Shown here: positions 32,451 through 44,257 of the stretch, in pieces
Position numbering within the stretch: position 1 is the stretch's first letter
Layout of the letters: each line of letters opens with the position of its first letter
NCBI GenBank assembly: GCA_020002185.1
Contig: CM034531.1
Location: 76,093,791 to 76,157,790 of the forward strand
Origin: Paraescarpia echinospica
Lineage: Eukaryota > Annelida > Polychaeta > Sabellida > Siboglinidae
Direction: 5' to 3'
Length of the DNA stretch: 64,000 nucleotides
Notes under the pieces: generated by a model
Databases searched by the model: none
The model's input: only the letters and a program-made list of their open reading frames with translations
Told to the model about the DNA's origin: nothing
Position numbers and translations under genes: made by a program

Positions 32451-33626
32451 AATTAATGGCCGCCCTTCGCCAGTGATTGCTAACGTTGTCTAGGATATAA
32501 TTGACAATAAACACACATTTTCGTCAAATACAACAAGACGTTTTGGGGGTTTAGGATTTTATAAGCAGGCACACCGTCAGTGTGTTTGTATGCCAGGGAA
32601 ATAGTGAAATGCGACTAGATATGTAGGCCTATATATTATGAGATACGGGCTTAGAGATAACGGTCCATTATGTGATAATAGGAACATTGTTGAATTACAC
32701 TTAAATTCGCTTGTGCTCAAAGCACAATCGCCATTTGTAGAAGTTTGCAACTTGTTTACATATCAGAATAAATGTCTCTCCTTTTGTTTTGAAGCATTAT
32801 AATCTGACGTAATTAAATGATGATACATAGGTAGTTGGTCCACATGGGTATTATGCAAATACTTATTGGTGTGCATTCTAATTACACTGTTGGTTTGCAT
32901 TCTAATTACACTGTAGTTAAAATCAGCTCACCGTGTAAAGTAGGGGTGTTTCAGATGTAGCCAGGATGAAAATGTTGGGGTTACTTTAAGTTGGCACGGT
33001 CCGGGATTACGTGATTGTACATATACAGAAACATGCTCTATGTTAAGAGAGCTATTTAAAAGAACGTGACAGAGGATTATCGCTCTCGGACGAAGCCAGT
33101 ATAGAAATATATCGTAAACTTGGCGGGGCGTGAGTTGTCCAAGTTGATATCCTATGCTAGAGAGGGCACAGTAAAGACTTTGGTCGTGTGCTGCTATGCA
33201 TGGCTGAGGCATGTATCCCTTCGGGACGAACATGAATGACAGTTACATCCATAATTTTGTTGATACACTGTTCTAAAGCGTACAAGCGACAGCGTGGCCG
33301 GGCAAAGGCTCACTAAACCGTGAGAGCATCCGGGCGAGATGCACAAACGAGACAGGCGTACCCGGGCGAGACGTAGGCAACCGAGACGGATATAACTGAA
33401 CGATACGTGCGCAATGGAGGCGAGCGTAACCGGTCGAGGCGTACGCAATCGATCGTTTCTCGGACTTAAAAAAAAATAATCTGTTAATAGCACATGCTAT
33501 TTTGACAAGAAAATTAAAACTACTGTTTTAATGTGCAGAAATGCACCCTAAATACACCAATGCACATGTCGCGGAATCGTAGTTTGAAACTAAATAAATA
33601 ACAACAACGATGCGCTTGTCTTGCAG
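32451..33626 (+). other. Remainder of DNase intron 2
   Basis: No gene or known transposon recognised; AT-rich with a CpG-containing stretch at about 33,280-33,460. Confidence 0.4.
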
Positions 33627-33710
33627 AATATCGACTGATCAGTTCCGCTACGTGATCAGTGAGCGACTGGGGAGAACAGCCAGCAAGGAACAGTATGCAT
33701 TCTTCTACAA
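33627..33710 (+). CDS. DNase I-like gene exon 3
   Basis: Acceptor gcttgtcttgcag; the first base completes Arg89, followed by ISTDQFRYVISERLGRTASK and EQYAFFY. This matches the S..LGR..YKEQYAF(L/F)Y block that distinguishes DNase I family members. The donor acaa|gtaagt leaves phase 2. Confidence 0.92.
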
Positions 33711-33856
33711 GTAAGTCTCGCCGGACCCTCTGTGTGTCGACCTTCACATCCTGTAGTAGGAGGCATGTCTCCCCTCTCCTTCGGGTTCATGTCATACGAA
33801 TGAAATGCCCGTGGTTACGAGACGTTGTAGTGCATATATTGTTATTGCACTAGAAG

Positions 33857-34080
33857 TGGGGAGCGGTGGTCGCGAGTTGGAGCGGTGTCGATCGCGGGGA
33901 CGGTGGTTCGATTTCACCTGCTGTCGTTTCGAAACGTAGGCAATTTCGTTCACCTCACGTTGCCTGTGTCTCTCGGAAGGGACACAAAAGTCGTTGGTCC
34001 GTTCTATATGTGACAGGGGAACTAAGACATTCCACGCAGCGGGTAAATGTGTAACCTGTCGTGGACTCACGTAGTTATGG
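33857..34080 (+). mobile_element. tRNA-derived SINE-like sequence in intron 3
   Basis: An A-box-like word (tggtcgcgagttggagcgg) and, about 40 bp later, a B-box GGTTCGATTTC give a tRNA-like head. A non-tRNA body (ggcaatttcgttcacctcac) follows. The 3' boundary is uncertain. Confidence 0.5.
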
Positions 34081-34564
34081 TCTCTATCCACAACCCACTG
34101 GATCTTGCTCCTAGCGGCCGGAGTTTCTTCGCGGCCGGGCGTGTGGGATACGCCAAGCAGACCGTGTAGACAGTGTAATACACTGCATTATTGGACTCAC
34201 CGGGTCCTGTATGAATGTACACACATTACACTAGTACTGGCCCGTGCAACCTATGGCCCGCCAGCCCTATTCGTGCGGCCCGCCGAGATATATATAAAAT
34301 ATAAAAAGTACTTTCAATAACACTTCACATAAAAAATTAAATAAGGAGATAATTAGCTGATTGATTTAGTTAATGTTATTTCGCCGATTGGTGATTCCTG
34401 TGGCATACTGCCTTACTGGATGATCGTCAATAGATTTTACGGTCTTAGCAAAAGCGGAAGTCTGCGAATACGCCACATTCTAAATGCATTAAGCAAGTTA
34501 TTAAAAAGTCGCCAGACTATAATATAGAGCTGCCATCTGGCGACTTTTTAATAACATCGTACAA

Positions 34565-34780
34565 ATGGCGTCCCAACAGCCTGCAAAGCCAAAGGGTAAG
34601 AAACGAACAATAGCCGACGAACATAGAGTGTTTCACAAGCTTTGGACAAACCAGTATTTTGTCATTGAGCACAAAGATGTGGTGCTTTGTCTCATATGTA
34701 CAGAAACAGTACAACATACCGCAACATCACACAACCTTTGCGCGAAGGTGCTATCGATGGACCACGTTATGGGACTGTGA
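34565..34780 (+). pseudogene. hAT transposase N-terminal fragment
   Basis: Starts MASQQPAKPKGKKR and carries the EHKDVVLCLICTETV zinc-ligand text found at the start of GTF2IRD2/ZBED-type hAT proteins. The frame then drifts and stops before the usual second half of the zinc finger, so a deletion follows. Confidence 0.7.
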
Positions 34781-35162
34781 GTAGTCGTCTCTACCGCGAA
34801 TTTCACCAAATCGCGCGGGTTGAACCACCGACAATTCCATGGCCTTCTGCTGGAGTTCAACGCGGACCACGGGGATGTTATATATTTTCCATCCGTTTGG
34901 TGGCTCAGCAGGGGAGCAACGCTGAAGAGGTTCTGGTGTCTTTTATCAGAAATCACCGTATTCATGGACGGCAAGGGCAGGGATACGGAACTTTTGTCGG
35001 AGCTGAACCGAAAGCTACAAGGCCGTGAGCTACAGGGCCGTGAGCAGTTGCATGTGACATGCACGATCACGTGCGCTGTTTTGAACGAAAATTCTGCGTG
35101 TTTCACAGTCAACGCCGTCAATGTGCACTTTTAAGACATACCAATTCAGTATATATCTACAT

Positions 35163-35872
35163 GAAATATGTTTCAAATAGATACACTAGAAAAAATGTTC
35201 GTCACCTGACGGGATGCTTTGGTAGTTGACAGTCGTGACTGTAATATTTACCAAATGTTAGAAAACACACAGCATCGTTACATATGCACCATAACGCCCT
35301 CGTAGATTGTTAAGTGACGTTTTATGTATTACGCGCACATTACGTTTTACGTTCCTAACAACTGGTTTACTCCATGAAAAGGGATAATCTTGACATTATG
35401 GGTATTTTGAAAACATATTGGTCTTGCGTCCTATTCGTAGGGTTGTAGATTAATTAATCCCTGACAGTTTTGCGCTCGAGGTTCAAGCCGTCTAAGAGGA
35501 AAACATTAACGTACCCGCATACGTACGCAACTCGATTATAGTTAGATATGAAATATGAAATGAACTTTGAACTACCTATTGTGGACTCTATTGCGTTATC
35601 AATAATATCCGTGTGGCTATGTGGGTGCTTGACCCAGTTTGGGAAGTCTGCGAGCACCGTATTAGTTGCTGGTGCACCCAGAAAGCCGCACCGCCCGACA
35701 TCTCGCTTGGGCGAACATTCACCGGTTCAATCTATTCATACGGCATAGAAAGGGAATTTCGCAACTGAGGTCAATTTGTCAAACTCGCCAGGGGGCATGT
35801 TTCGCCTACGCGCCACATTTTCACAGAAGAATAAAACATTGGAATATTACAAATATTCGCAACCTTACTCCA
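35163..35872 (+). repeat. Direct duplicate B, inserted between hAT transposase blocks
   Basis: Same-orientation copy of 31,724-32,450. It separates the middle and C-terminal transposase blocks, so either the segment was copied into the hAT element or intron 2 holds an internal piece of a related element. Confidence 0.8.
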
Positions 35873-36243
35873 TCTTTGCTAAACCCTTCGACTTTGAGAT
35901 AGAAACAGTACCCGGGGACATCCAGCTTGAATTGATCGAACTGCAATCGTCGTTTAATCTTCAATCAGCCTTCACGAAAACGTCAATCGAATCGATTTAC
36001 CGCGGCAGTGTGCCACGTAATGAGTATCCGCGTCTACAACATCATGCTGTTAAGATGACGTCACTCTTTGTCATCTCGTATCTGTGCGAGCTACTGTTCA
36101 GTCGCATGAAGTACACGAAGTCTTCTGCACGATCTGCAGTCACTGATGAGCATTTGCAGGCAATATTACGCATCTCCACCACAAATATCGCCATCGATTT
36201 CGATGCACTGGTGAATGCGGAGCAAAGTCAACCGTCGCATTAA
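35873..36243 (+). pseudogene. hAT transposase C-terminal dimerisation domain
   Basis: Open frame covering PFDFEIETVPGDIQLELIEL, YPRLQHHAVKMTSLFVISYL, FSRMKYTKSSARSAVTDEHL and a normal stop. It matches the conserved C-terminal hAT block (L..HA..M.SLFG..Y.CE..FS.MK). It is the best preserved part of the element. Confidence 0.82.
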
Positions 36244-36631
36244 ATGTTCGCATGTATTTCAAGACATACTTATGGCTCTATTGGGATGAAGTTCCTACCT
36301 GAAATCACTTAAACTTTGGAGATAAAAAAACAGTTTGACTAGTAACTAGTTCCTGGTGTAATAAAACGCATGCATATTCGACAAGTGGTTAACATTTCTT
36401 TTGTTTAATATTCATTGTGTACAAGTATTTTTATTTTTATTTATCGCCCATGCAAATGTAAGTCTTATCGCGCATCATAGGCATATAAAATAAAATTACA
36501 AGGGCCTGGTATTAATAATTATATTATATTGCAGGACCAACATACACTAATAACTAAATAGTGAGAATATGGTGAATCAATTTGGTGCGGCCCCAGATTT
36601 TCAACACCGTTGGTAACCATGTGTGTTGAAG

Positions 36632-36732
36632 GTATTCGAAGGTCCTACCGACCGGTGTCTTCCAGTACACGGACCCCCAGGACGAGTTCGAACGAGAACC
36701 ATTCGCTGTTCGTTTCCAATCCAACACCACAG
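36632..36732 (+). CDS. DNase I-like gene exon 4: second catalytic Glu
   Basis: Acceptor gtgtgttgaag; the first base completes Lys117. Encodes YSKVLPTGVFQYTDPQDEFE and REPFAVRFQSNTT. Glu139 (REPF) matches catalytic Glu78 of DNase I. The paired Cys of vertebrate DNase I (C101/C104) are replaced by an acidic loop. The donor cacag|gtaggt leaves phase 1. The exon starts within tens of bases of the hAT element end. Confidence 0.9.
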
Positions 36733-37237
36733 GTAGGTGAAGCATATGTATACTTGTCTATATGTACGACGCTTACATATCGTAATCCTTCATGATACAG
36801 TTAAACGATTCTGGGCTGTAAACATCGTGTCTAGCTATCCATGAACCACCCCACTGTGACACCTTGTACACGGAATACATATATGGGTGGTCGAAGATAC
36901 TTTCTTGACTAATTATATCAGTGGGTTATCTTGAGTTGTCTAGAGAGAAGGGTAACTTTTCGAAAGAGTAGTAGCTCGTAGAGGTCGTATTACCACTCTT
37001 TGTTATCGCATCGGAAGAAAGCATGTGTTACTTAGGAGAACGCGTTTTAAAATAGGGGCATACAGTTGTGCAACACAGATGGTTTGGCGACAACAATGAA
37101 AAGCCGATTGTTTTGCTGCATAAACTGTTACTGTAATGGATTTTGCCAATTGTCATAATTCGGTATTCTCTTCCAAGAGTTGTGTCAGCATGAAGCCACG
37201 TGAAAGTGGGAGGCGTACATATGTATCAACACAGTTT

Positions 37238-37545
37238 TAAAGGGAGACAGTCAGATCCTCTACCGGGGATTAGCGGGTGTATTAATTTGTAATAGGAAGT
37301 TTGCTGTGTTGACCGTAAGAAAACGGGACATCGTTGAACATTAAAGGGTGTTGCAGTTAACTCAGTCCGACTCGGCCTTATTGCCAGCAAAGGCTTGTTT
37401 TAAAACTGGATGTTTGGTTTACTATTTGAACATGCTTCGGGGACGCACCTTCCAAATTGCGAACGTTGTTGCAGGCTTAATAAAGTCAGTTTAGGGGGAC
37501 AGTATACCTTCAACATAGTTAGTATAGTCTTAGGAGCATTGTGTT
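37238..37545 (+). repeat. Dispersed repeat family R1, copy 1 (intron 4)
   Basis: Runs from aaagggagacagtcag to ttcaacatagttagtatag and aligns by eye along about 300 bp with 47,925-48,210. A shorter relative of its first part is at 46,815-46,890. Non-coding; probably an unidentified MITE or LINE/SINE part. Confidence 0.65.
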
Positions 37546-38549
37546 AATAATATATAAATGAATAACTAGGAACAGACTGCCTCCGGGTAACCAAAACAAC
37601 TTACTGTAGGATGTACTAGCCGATTTACCCAGAGTAGTCCGGAGGAAAACAATGTTATAGGTATGTATATGAGTCTCCAAGATTCCCACCGCCTGGACGA
37701 AGCTCAAAAACATATACTAACCACCCAAATGGGAACCTAGATCGCATAGAAAATGTCAACTTCATATGCAAAAACGCGGGTCCACAAACAAACAGACAAA
37801 CAGACAGAGAACCGTATTGTTTTATAATCGATATTATGTTAACACAGACATTGCAATCGGACTTTTACATCGGACAACTTAATCCAATCAAAACGTTAGT
37901 ACCAATAACGATATACATTATATAAGTCCTGCCGCTGTGCCCACGGAATCATTACGCGCCAGATCCATCTTGTTGCCATTCACTGCTTAAGGTCATTCGT
38001 CCTGTAGCAGTTCCAACAGAAGGCTCTTTTGTGTTGTTTCTCACACCAGCTACACGATGACGTAATGTGACAATCAATCATATCACTTGGGTTATGATGG
38101 TCTTATTATGTCAACATCACGTCATCGCGGCAACACGTCGGCCCAAATCGCATCAAACACTGTGCTTGCCTGGGCATTTATCTCAATTATCACCCCTGTC
38201 ACACGTAGCTATTCATACAATTGTTTGGTCGTCATATTTTGTATGGATAAAACAGAATCGTCAGTATGCAGACACACTAAACTAAACATCTTTAGAATCA
38301 CGGTTGAACCGCTCCTCATATATGGTTGTGAATCATGATCACTGACACAAACACTCGAAAAAAAACTTGACGGCGCATACACAAGATTACTACGTAAAGG
38401 CTTCAATATATGCTGGCGCCATCACATCACCAACCAGGAGCTATATGGCTGCCTACCACGGACCTACACCATCGTGAGGCAACGATGTCCCATTTCTCAC
38501 GTTCATCACACCAGACAGCCTGTTACAAATTACTATGCTGGCTAATGTC

Positions 38550-39015
38550 GGGTAAAGGGACAAACTGGCTACCTTGTGGCAAAGGAACAGACTGGTTCCC
38601 TTGTAGCAAAGGAACAGACTGGCTCCCTTGTAGCAAAGGAACATACTGGTTCCCTTGCAGCAAAGGAACAGGTTGTCTCCGTTGCAGCAAAGGAACAGAC
38701 TGGCTTCCTTGCAGCAAAGGAACATACTATTTCCCTTGCAGCAAAGGAACAGACTGGCTTCCTTGCAGCAAAGGAACATACTATTTACCTTGCAGCAAAG
38801 GAACAGGTTGTCTCCGTTGCAGCAAAAGAACAGACTGGCTTCCTTGCAGCAAAGGAACAGACTGGTTCCCTTGCAGCAAAGGAACATACTATCTCCCTTG
38901 CAGCAAAGGAACAGACTGGCTTCCTTGCAGCAAAGGAACATACTATCTCCCTTGCAGCAAAGGAACAGACTGGTTCCCTTGCAGCAAAGGAACAAACTGG
39001 TTCCCTTGCAGCAAA
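38550..39015 (+). repeat. 27-bp minisatellite, 17 units, directly upstream of DNase exon 5
   Basis: Consensus aaaggaacagactggcttcc + ttgcagc. Seventeen units, alternating between variants with tgg and tatt in the middle. Every unit carries a pyrimidine-rich stretch followed by AG, in most ttcccttgcag, i.e. a plausible splice acceptor. Being a multiple of three it stays open, and one frame (SKGTDWLPC repeats) is open straight through the exon 5 acceptor into the DNase frame. Confidence 0.95.
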
Positions 39016-39058
39016 CAATGGGTTCTTACTTTATCATTAAAGTTACTTCTTGTTGCAG

Positions 39059-39171
39059 AGGTCGGTACGTTTGCGGTGATGGGGATCCACACTTCCCCGA
39101 GGGCCGCGGAGAAGGAGCTCGATGCTCTCGTCGAGGCTTACGAGGTGACTGCGGAAGCACTCGGCGTCCAA
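39059..39171 (+). CDS. DNase I-like gene exon 5: catalytic His
   Basis: Acceptor acttcttgttgcag; encodes EVGTFAVMGIHTSPRAAEKE and LDALVEAYEVTAEALGVQ. His161 in GIHTSP is the general acid/base His134 of DNase I. The exon ends in phase 0 at caa|gtaagt. Confidence 0.93.
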
Positions 39172-39389
39172 GTAAGTCGCGACGGGGGATATACATGCAT
39201 CGCCGAGACTTAACTTGACTTTATGGCAGACGACGTGTGGTGTGAAATAATAAGCTGAGGCGCGTTGTCGACTGTAGCTTGGTGGCGACTTTTGAGATGG
39301 ATATGGTTGAACTTGCGATATTTGTGCGTGGTGTCGACGGTGAGATGAACTTAACTGAAAAGTTACTTGCACTTAAGAGTGTCAACGAT

Positions 39390-39861
39390 ACAACACCCAG
39401 CAGACATATGCGATACAACACCCAGCAGGCATATGCGATACAACACCCAGCAGACATATGCGATACAACACCCAGCAGACATACGCGATACAAAACCCAG
39501 CAGACATACGCGATACAACACCCAGCAGACATATACGATACAACACCCAGCAGACATACGCGATACAACACCCAGCAGACATATACGATACAACACCCAG
39601 CAGACATACGCGATACAACACCCAGCAGACATACGCGATACAACACCCAGCAGACATATGCGATACAACACCCAGCAGACATATGCGATACAACACCCAG
39701 CAGACATACGCGATACAACACCCAGCAGACATATACGATACAACACCCAGCAGACATATACGATACAACACCCAGCAGACATATACGATACAACACCCAG
39801 CAGACATACGCGATACAACACCCAGCAGACATATGCGATACAACACCCAGCAGACATATGC
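39390..39861 (+). repeat. 25-bp minisatellite, about 19 units (intron 5)
   Basis: Consensus atacaacacccagcagacat + atgcg. Units differ almost only in the last six bases (tatgcg, tacgcg or tatacg). Because 25 is not a multiple of three, all three frames give the same 25-residue repeat. Confidence 0.95.
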
Positions 39862-40216
39862 CATATGTCTAAACTTAAGTTGTTAAATAATATTGTGTGC
39901 ATATACCGCCTTTGTTATAGGAAATCAAATGTTTTTGGTGTCCTAGACACTGCGAACGATGTTGGTTCGTCGACATGGTTCACCAATTTACCGGTTGAGG
40001 GACCAGTATCTGATGTCATGCTATAACAAAGTATTTAAATAATTAAGCATAGTCACTCGCGCAGCGCCCTCTGTTATTCAGGTGTGAATGTAATGCTATT
40101 GTATACGCTACCAGTTCAAATTCAAAATGGCGTATCGATGAGTGACTCTGCTTGGTAATTTAAATGCTTTGGCTATAAGGTACATCCACTTTTAAATGGC
40201 CGCTAAACTTACATAC

Positions 40217-40329
40217 TCGACGTAGGCGTGACGTCACAATCACGTATGTCAACCGACCGACGCAACGAATTTTGACCCCTAGTCTGTTTTGGTTAGCGTA
40301 CGTTATTGTGACGTCACGCCGACGTAGAG
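40217..40329. repeat. Foldback pair with two CRE palindromes
   Basis: ctcgacgtaggcgtgacgtc (acaat) at 40,217-40,241 and its inverted near-complement attgtgacgtcacgccgacg (tagag) at 40,305-40,329, separated by about 60 bp. Each arm contains TGACGTCA. Looks like a small foldback element inside intron 5. Confidence 0.75.
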
Positions 40330-40804
40330 ATATATCGGTCTCGTTGCCATCAAAGCGCGTCAGTTTCGCCCCCGTTTAAATGTGGGTGGAGCTTATTACA
40401 TGGAATCAAGAAATGGTGAAGTGCGCATGTCTGAACCTAAGCAAATGAGAAAACCAACGCCGCAATCGGAAGATTAGTGTACCGAGGACCCGCTGCCAAC
40501 ATTATTCGGAACCGTACAGAACGCCGAAAACGGCACGATTATAGGTCCGTTTATGTGTTGTATGAATGGTAACCGGGAAATCTAGATGACGCTAGAATAA
40601 CAGAAAGTGCACCCTTTCATATATTACCAATGTTGTCGGGATCAGAGGAGCCGTGAGGGTGCTAGAATCTGATATTTTGGATGTGTTTCGAGTTGTTAAT
40701 TTTTCGCTAGTTTATCTATTTTTGCGTTAATGTAATGGTTATTGTGTCAGAACTAGTGCCCGATTTGTGACAATACCAGCAGTAAATATTAACATGTTAT
40801 GATA

Positions 40805-41000
40805 ACGAGGTGTAACTATGATGATATGGTTGTTGACTGCAATAATGATTATTATTGTTACGATAATGATGGCGACGACGATAACTGTGATGATGGTGGC
40901 AGATATTGTACTAGTGATAATTGTAGTGTTGTTATTGATGGTGATAATGAGAATTAATGATGATAATGACAACGACGATGACGACGATGGTGATGGCATT
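40805..41000. repeat. GAT/ATA-rich imperfect trinucleotide tract
   Basis: Low-complexity run of gatgat/gataat/gacgac words, with no periodic unit stable enough to name. Confidence 0.7.
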
Positions 41001-41117
41001 TAGAAACATGAATTGTGGAGCCTTTTGGTAGCGTAACTATTGTAATACTAATAGTTACCTTCATCCATTTAGATGTACATAGTTTCTAGTGTATTGCTTT
41101 GTTTCCATTACCTACAG

Positions 41118-41272
41118 AATGTACTAATCACGGGTGACTTCAACGCCGACTGCTCGTACGTCACAAACAGAGAGTGGGCTGGGGTGCGCCTGCGCACTGA
41201 CTCGAGATTCCAATGGTTGCTAGGAGACGACATTGACACCACAGTGGGCAGAAGCAGCTGCGCCTACGATCG
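41118..41272 (+). CDS. DNase I-like gene exon 6: metal-binding DxN and disulfide loop
   Basis: Acceptor ccattacctacag; encodes NVLITGDFNADCSYVTNREW and RLRTDSRFQWLLGDDIDTTV, ending SSCAYD. Asp195 and Asn197 (GDFN) and Asp239 (CAYD) are active-site residues; Cys200 and Cys236 form the conserved disulfide. The donor atcg|gttagt leaves phase 2. The inverted copy at 51,111-51,265 encodes the same protein sequence. Confidence 0.94.
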
Positions 41273-41299
41273 GTTAGTCGGTTTATTCATAGACGTCTA

Positions 41300-41526
41300 T
41301 TCAGTTCACCCAGCTGTATGAATGAGTACCTAGCTATAGACAGTGGTGGTCATTTGTTTATGAATAATGTTCGCACATTAATTGCATTGTGGCTGAATGC
41401 TTCCCAGAGAAGTCGAGATGGTGTTCGATTGAACAGGTCTGCCAGGGAGTAAAGTCTTAAGCGTTTTGAGCAATCCTAAGGACTGGATACTGCGCAGTTT
41501 TATAATAACTTACATTTACTTTTTAA
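41300..41526 (+). mobile_element. SINE family S1, 5'-truncated copy in intron 6
   Basis: Shares cagttcacccagctgtatga, aacaggtctgccagggagta and the tail ggactggatactgcgc with the longer minus-strand copy at 48,787-49,098. The tRNA-like head is missing. Confidence 0.75.
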
Positions 41527-41974
41527 ATTACGTCTACAATGATGCATACGTACAGTACAGTACAGTGCCAACTATCTCCATGATGTGGTATGGGTGCGCA
41601 TATAAAACAACACTATACGTGTACGTGTAAATACGATTCAGAATACGTTATAATATTTTGTTTATTATGGCTTCGATTTAAATTTGCAAGGTGACTTATT
41701 GGATTACATTATAACTTCACATCCTTCAGGTGCATTATTAGTCTAAATGATATCCTCTTATTATCCGCTTTGCTTACATGTTTTTGTGTTGTTTCATTGA
41801 CCAACATGATTAGTAAATTTACAAATACTTCGATTGTTGCTATGCCATAAGGATTGTCAAGGATCATCTGCTGTCGCACGGGAACGTTTTAAAATCGGGT
41901 CGACGGCGATTTAAGTGAAAATGCAACTTTTTTTATTTCGATATGAGAATATTCAACGCTTTTATAAGGTCTGT

Positions 41975-42232
41975 CGACACACACACTCATACGCACGCAC
42001 GCACGCATGCACGCACCCATGCACGCACGCACTCACGCACACGCACGCACATACTCACCCACGCACACAAACACGCACACACACGCAAGTACATAAACAA
42101 ACAGCCACAGCACGCGCACGCGCACGCGCACGCACACGCACACGCAAATACATAAACAAACAGCCATAGCAAGCGCATGCCCATGCGCACGCGCACGCAC
42201 ACACAAGTACATAAACAAACAAACACACGCAC
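41975..42232. repeat. CA/CG-rich simple repeat (acgcacgcac)
   Basis: Alternating purine-pyrimidine tract in intron 6, mirrored at 50,120-50,400 with a slightly longer GCGCAC block. Confidence 0.92.
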
Positions 42233-42298
42233 GAGTATATATATACATTAGGAAATCAGATGTGATCATAACTTATTTGACACAATGCTCGGTATCAG

Positions 42299-42395
42299 AT
42301 TTGTGGTGGCGGGCGACGAGCTGAAGGCCGCGATTGTACCGACGAGCGTCAGAGTGTGTCGCTTCGATATCGCCCTGGGTCTCACCCCCACAGAG
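42299..42395 (+). CDS. DNase I-like gene exon 7
   Basis: Acceptor gctcggtatcag; the first base completes Arg240, giving the family block CAYDR-FVVAGDELKAAIVPTS followed by VRVCRFDIALGLTPTE. This matches the YDRIV..G..L...VVP segment of DNase I. The donor gag|gtaacg is in phase 0. The inverted copy (49,965-50,061) has one change, Ser to Asn in IVPTSV. Confidence 0.93.
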
Positions 42396-42736
42396 GTAAC
42401 GTCAGCTATATGATTGTTCACTTTGTTTCACGCCAATTTATTTCTGCAAAGAATACCCTCGTTTCTTGAACATAGTGCCTAGAAACTGTTGCACTTACTC
42501 AAAGCCGGATTTACGGCAGGACAGACTGGGCCGTTTACCACGGGCTCCAACAATATATGTTTATGGGGGCCTCCACAAAATGCTTTTTAAATAATTTATT
42601 TCGGGTCCAAACGTTTTAGACGTAACTAGGATGCTTCGATGTAATAAAATTGGTTTTATAAATGGCCAAAAGTTGTTTTTGGTATGAAGTCTCTATTGTA
42701 GAAGGTAGGAAGGAACGCTAACTATTATGATGCGAT

Positions 42737-43079
<343 letters not shown>

Positions 43080-43646
43080 TGGTCGAACCATAAATTCTAG
43101 TCTAGTTATACAACCTCAGGAGTTGCAGTGGAGGAGGTTTTTGGTTAGGTATATCATTATTGTCCAATATAGACACGATATTTGTGAGACGCTTGGGAAG
43201 GGCTAAAAAGGACGAAGTGTAAAATCACATATTACTGGGGTACTGTTTCAGATGCTTGGTGATTTTCTCACCAGTTCACAACTGTATTGGTTCAAACTTC
43301 ACTCGCTTCCACCAATACGTTTTGCCGGTCGAGCGATTGTTACGATCCAAACTGGGTATTCTAATCGCGTATAAGTTGCATTAACATACGTATCATTCGC
43401 TAGAGGGTGCCACTATAGCAACAAATAACCCCCGAGATACTAGCTAACAATCCACTCCACAAATGCACGTATTTGATGACATTGCGAACTTATGCGGCAA
43501 CTTATTATTACTTTTTTATAAAGTATTTATTTTTCCAATATTCTTTCAGTAATATAATGTCCAATTATTTGTGGTCATATTTCGTTTGTGTCAATGCAAC
43601 AGTACGACACGTTTCAGTGAACGTAGAAAACGTTTGTTATTTTCAG

Positions 43647-43698
43647 GCGAAGGAAGTGAGCGACCATTACCCGATACAGCTACAACTTCGAGGCAAAG
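43647..43698 (+). CDS. DNase I-like gene exon 8: catalytic SDH
   Basis: Acceptor tgttattttcag; encodes AKEVSDHYPIQLQLRGK. His279 in SDHYP is the catalytic His252 of DNase I, and this is the end of the conserved fold. The donor aaag|gtaaat leaves phase 1. Confidence 0.93.
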
Positions 43699-44034
43699 GT
43701 AAATTGTCATAACTGTCACATCGGTCGTGCATTAGTTTTATTTAATATTATTCCTTATCGCTCATAAAATATATAATGTACGCGGCTGTTTGTGTGTTGG
43801 CATAGACCGGTTTTTAACTTTGTGGTTGTATATTTCGGTTGCTTGTTGTTTGTCCACGATTTTGGTGAGGATCAGACGGCACCTGGCAAACTAGTGGCGT
43901 GCTTGTGTTTCACTGTAATAAATGACCAATAACGTTTTATAAAGACAAATTAACCCGTGTGCTACGCACACATATACGCACACGCATTCACACACACAAC
44001 AACCGAAGTACATACCCACGCCCGCCCATCTACA

Positions 44035-44150
44035 GGGTTTTTGTTAAGTGTGCTGCTAGGAGGTACCGTGACCCCCAAAGCAGGGACCACATTACAATCC
44101 CTGATCAAGTGACAGCCCGTTGCCGAGTCGCGTACCACTAGTCTACGGAT
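44035..44150 (-). mobile_element. Possible tRNA-derived SINE head in intron 8
   Basis: On the minus strand an A-box-like tagactagtggtacgcgact is followed by a weak B-box-like gggattgtaatgtggtccc. Low confidence: the B-box lacks the usual TTCGA core. Confidence 0.25.
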
Positions 44151-44257
44151 ACAACAATATATATATATATATATATATTATGATGTAACACTGTTAAATC
44201 ATAGACTATTTGTTTTTAACTTGTGTAATGTAAGTTCTACCTGTGTTAATTATTTAG

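Larger units (their letters stand above)
34228..36600 (+). mobile_element. hAT-family transposon (GTF2IRD2/ZBED-like transposase), broken
   Basis: Three separate transposase blocks are in order. The N-terminal zinc-binding region (KKRTIADEHRVFHKLWTNQY then CLIC, from 34,565) comes first. The middle core (LNHRQFHGLLLEFNADHGDV, then WWLSRGATLKRFW, FMDGKGRDTELL, 34,817-35,010) follows. The C-terminal hAT dimerisation region (AKPFDFEIETVPGDIQLELI, then HHAVKMTSLFVISYLCELLF and DEHLQAILRISTTNI) ends at 36,243. GCGGCCC words typical of these elements occur near both ends (about 34,275 and 36,587); exact termini are not resolved. The core is interrupted by duplicate B. The element fills most of intron 3. 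Confidence 0.82.

Noticed and set aside
38410..39861. CRISPR-like arrays at the 27-bp and 25-bp repeats (and the 31-bp array at 55,515)
   Set aside because: Units are directly adjacent with no unique spacers, and the context is a eukaryotic intron; these are minisatellites.
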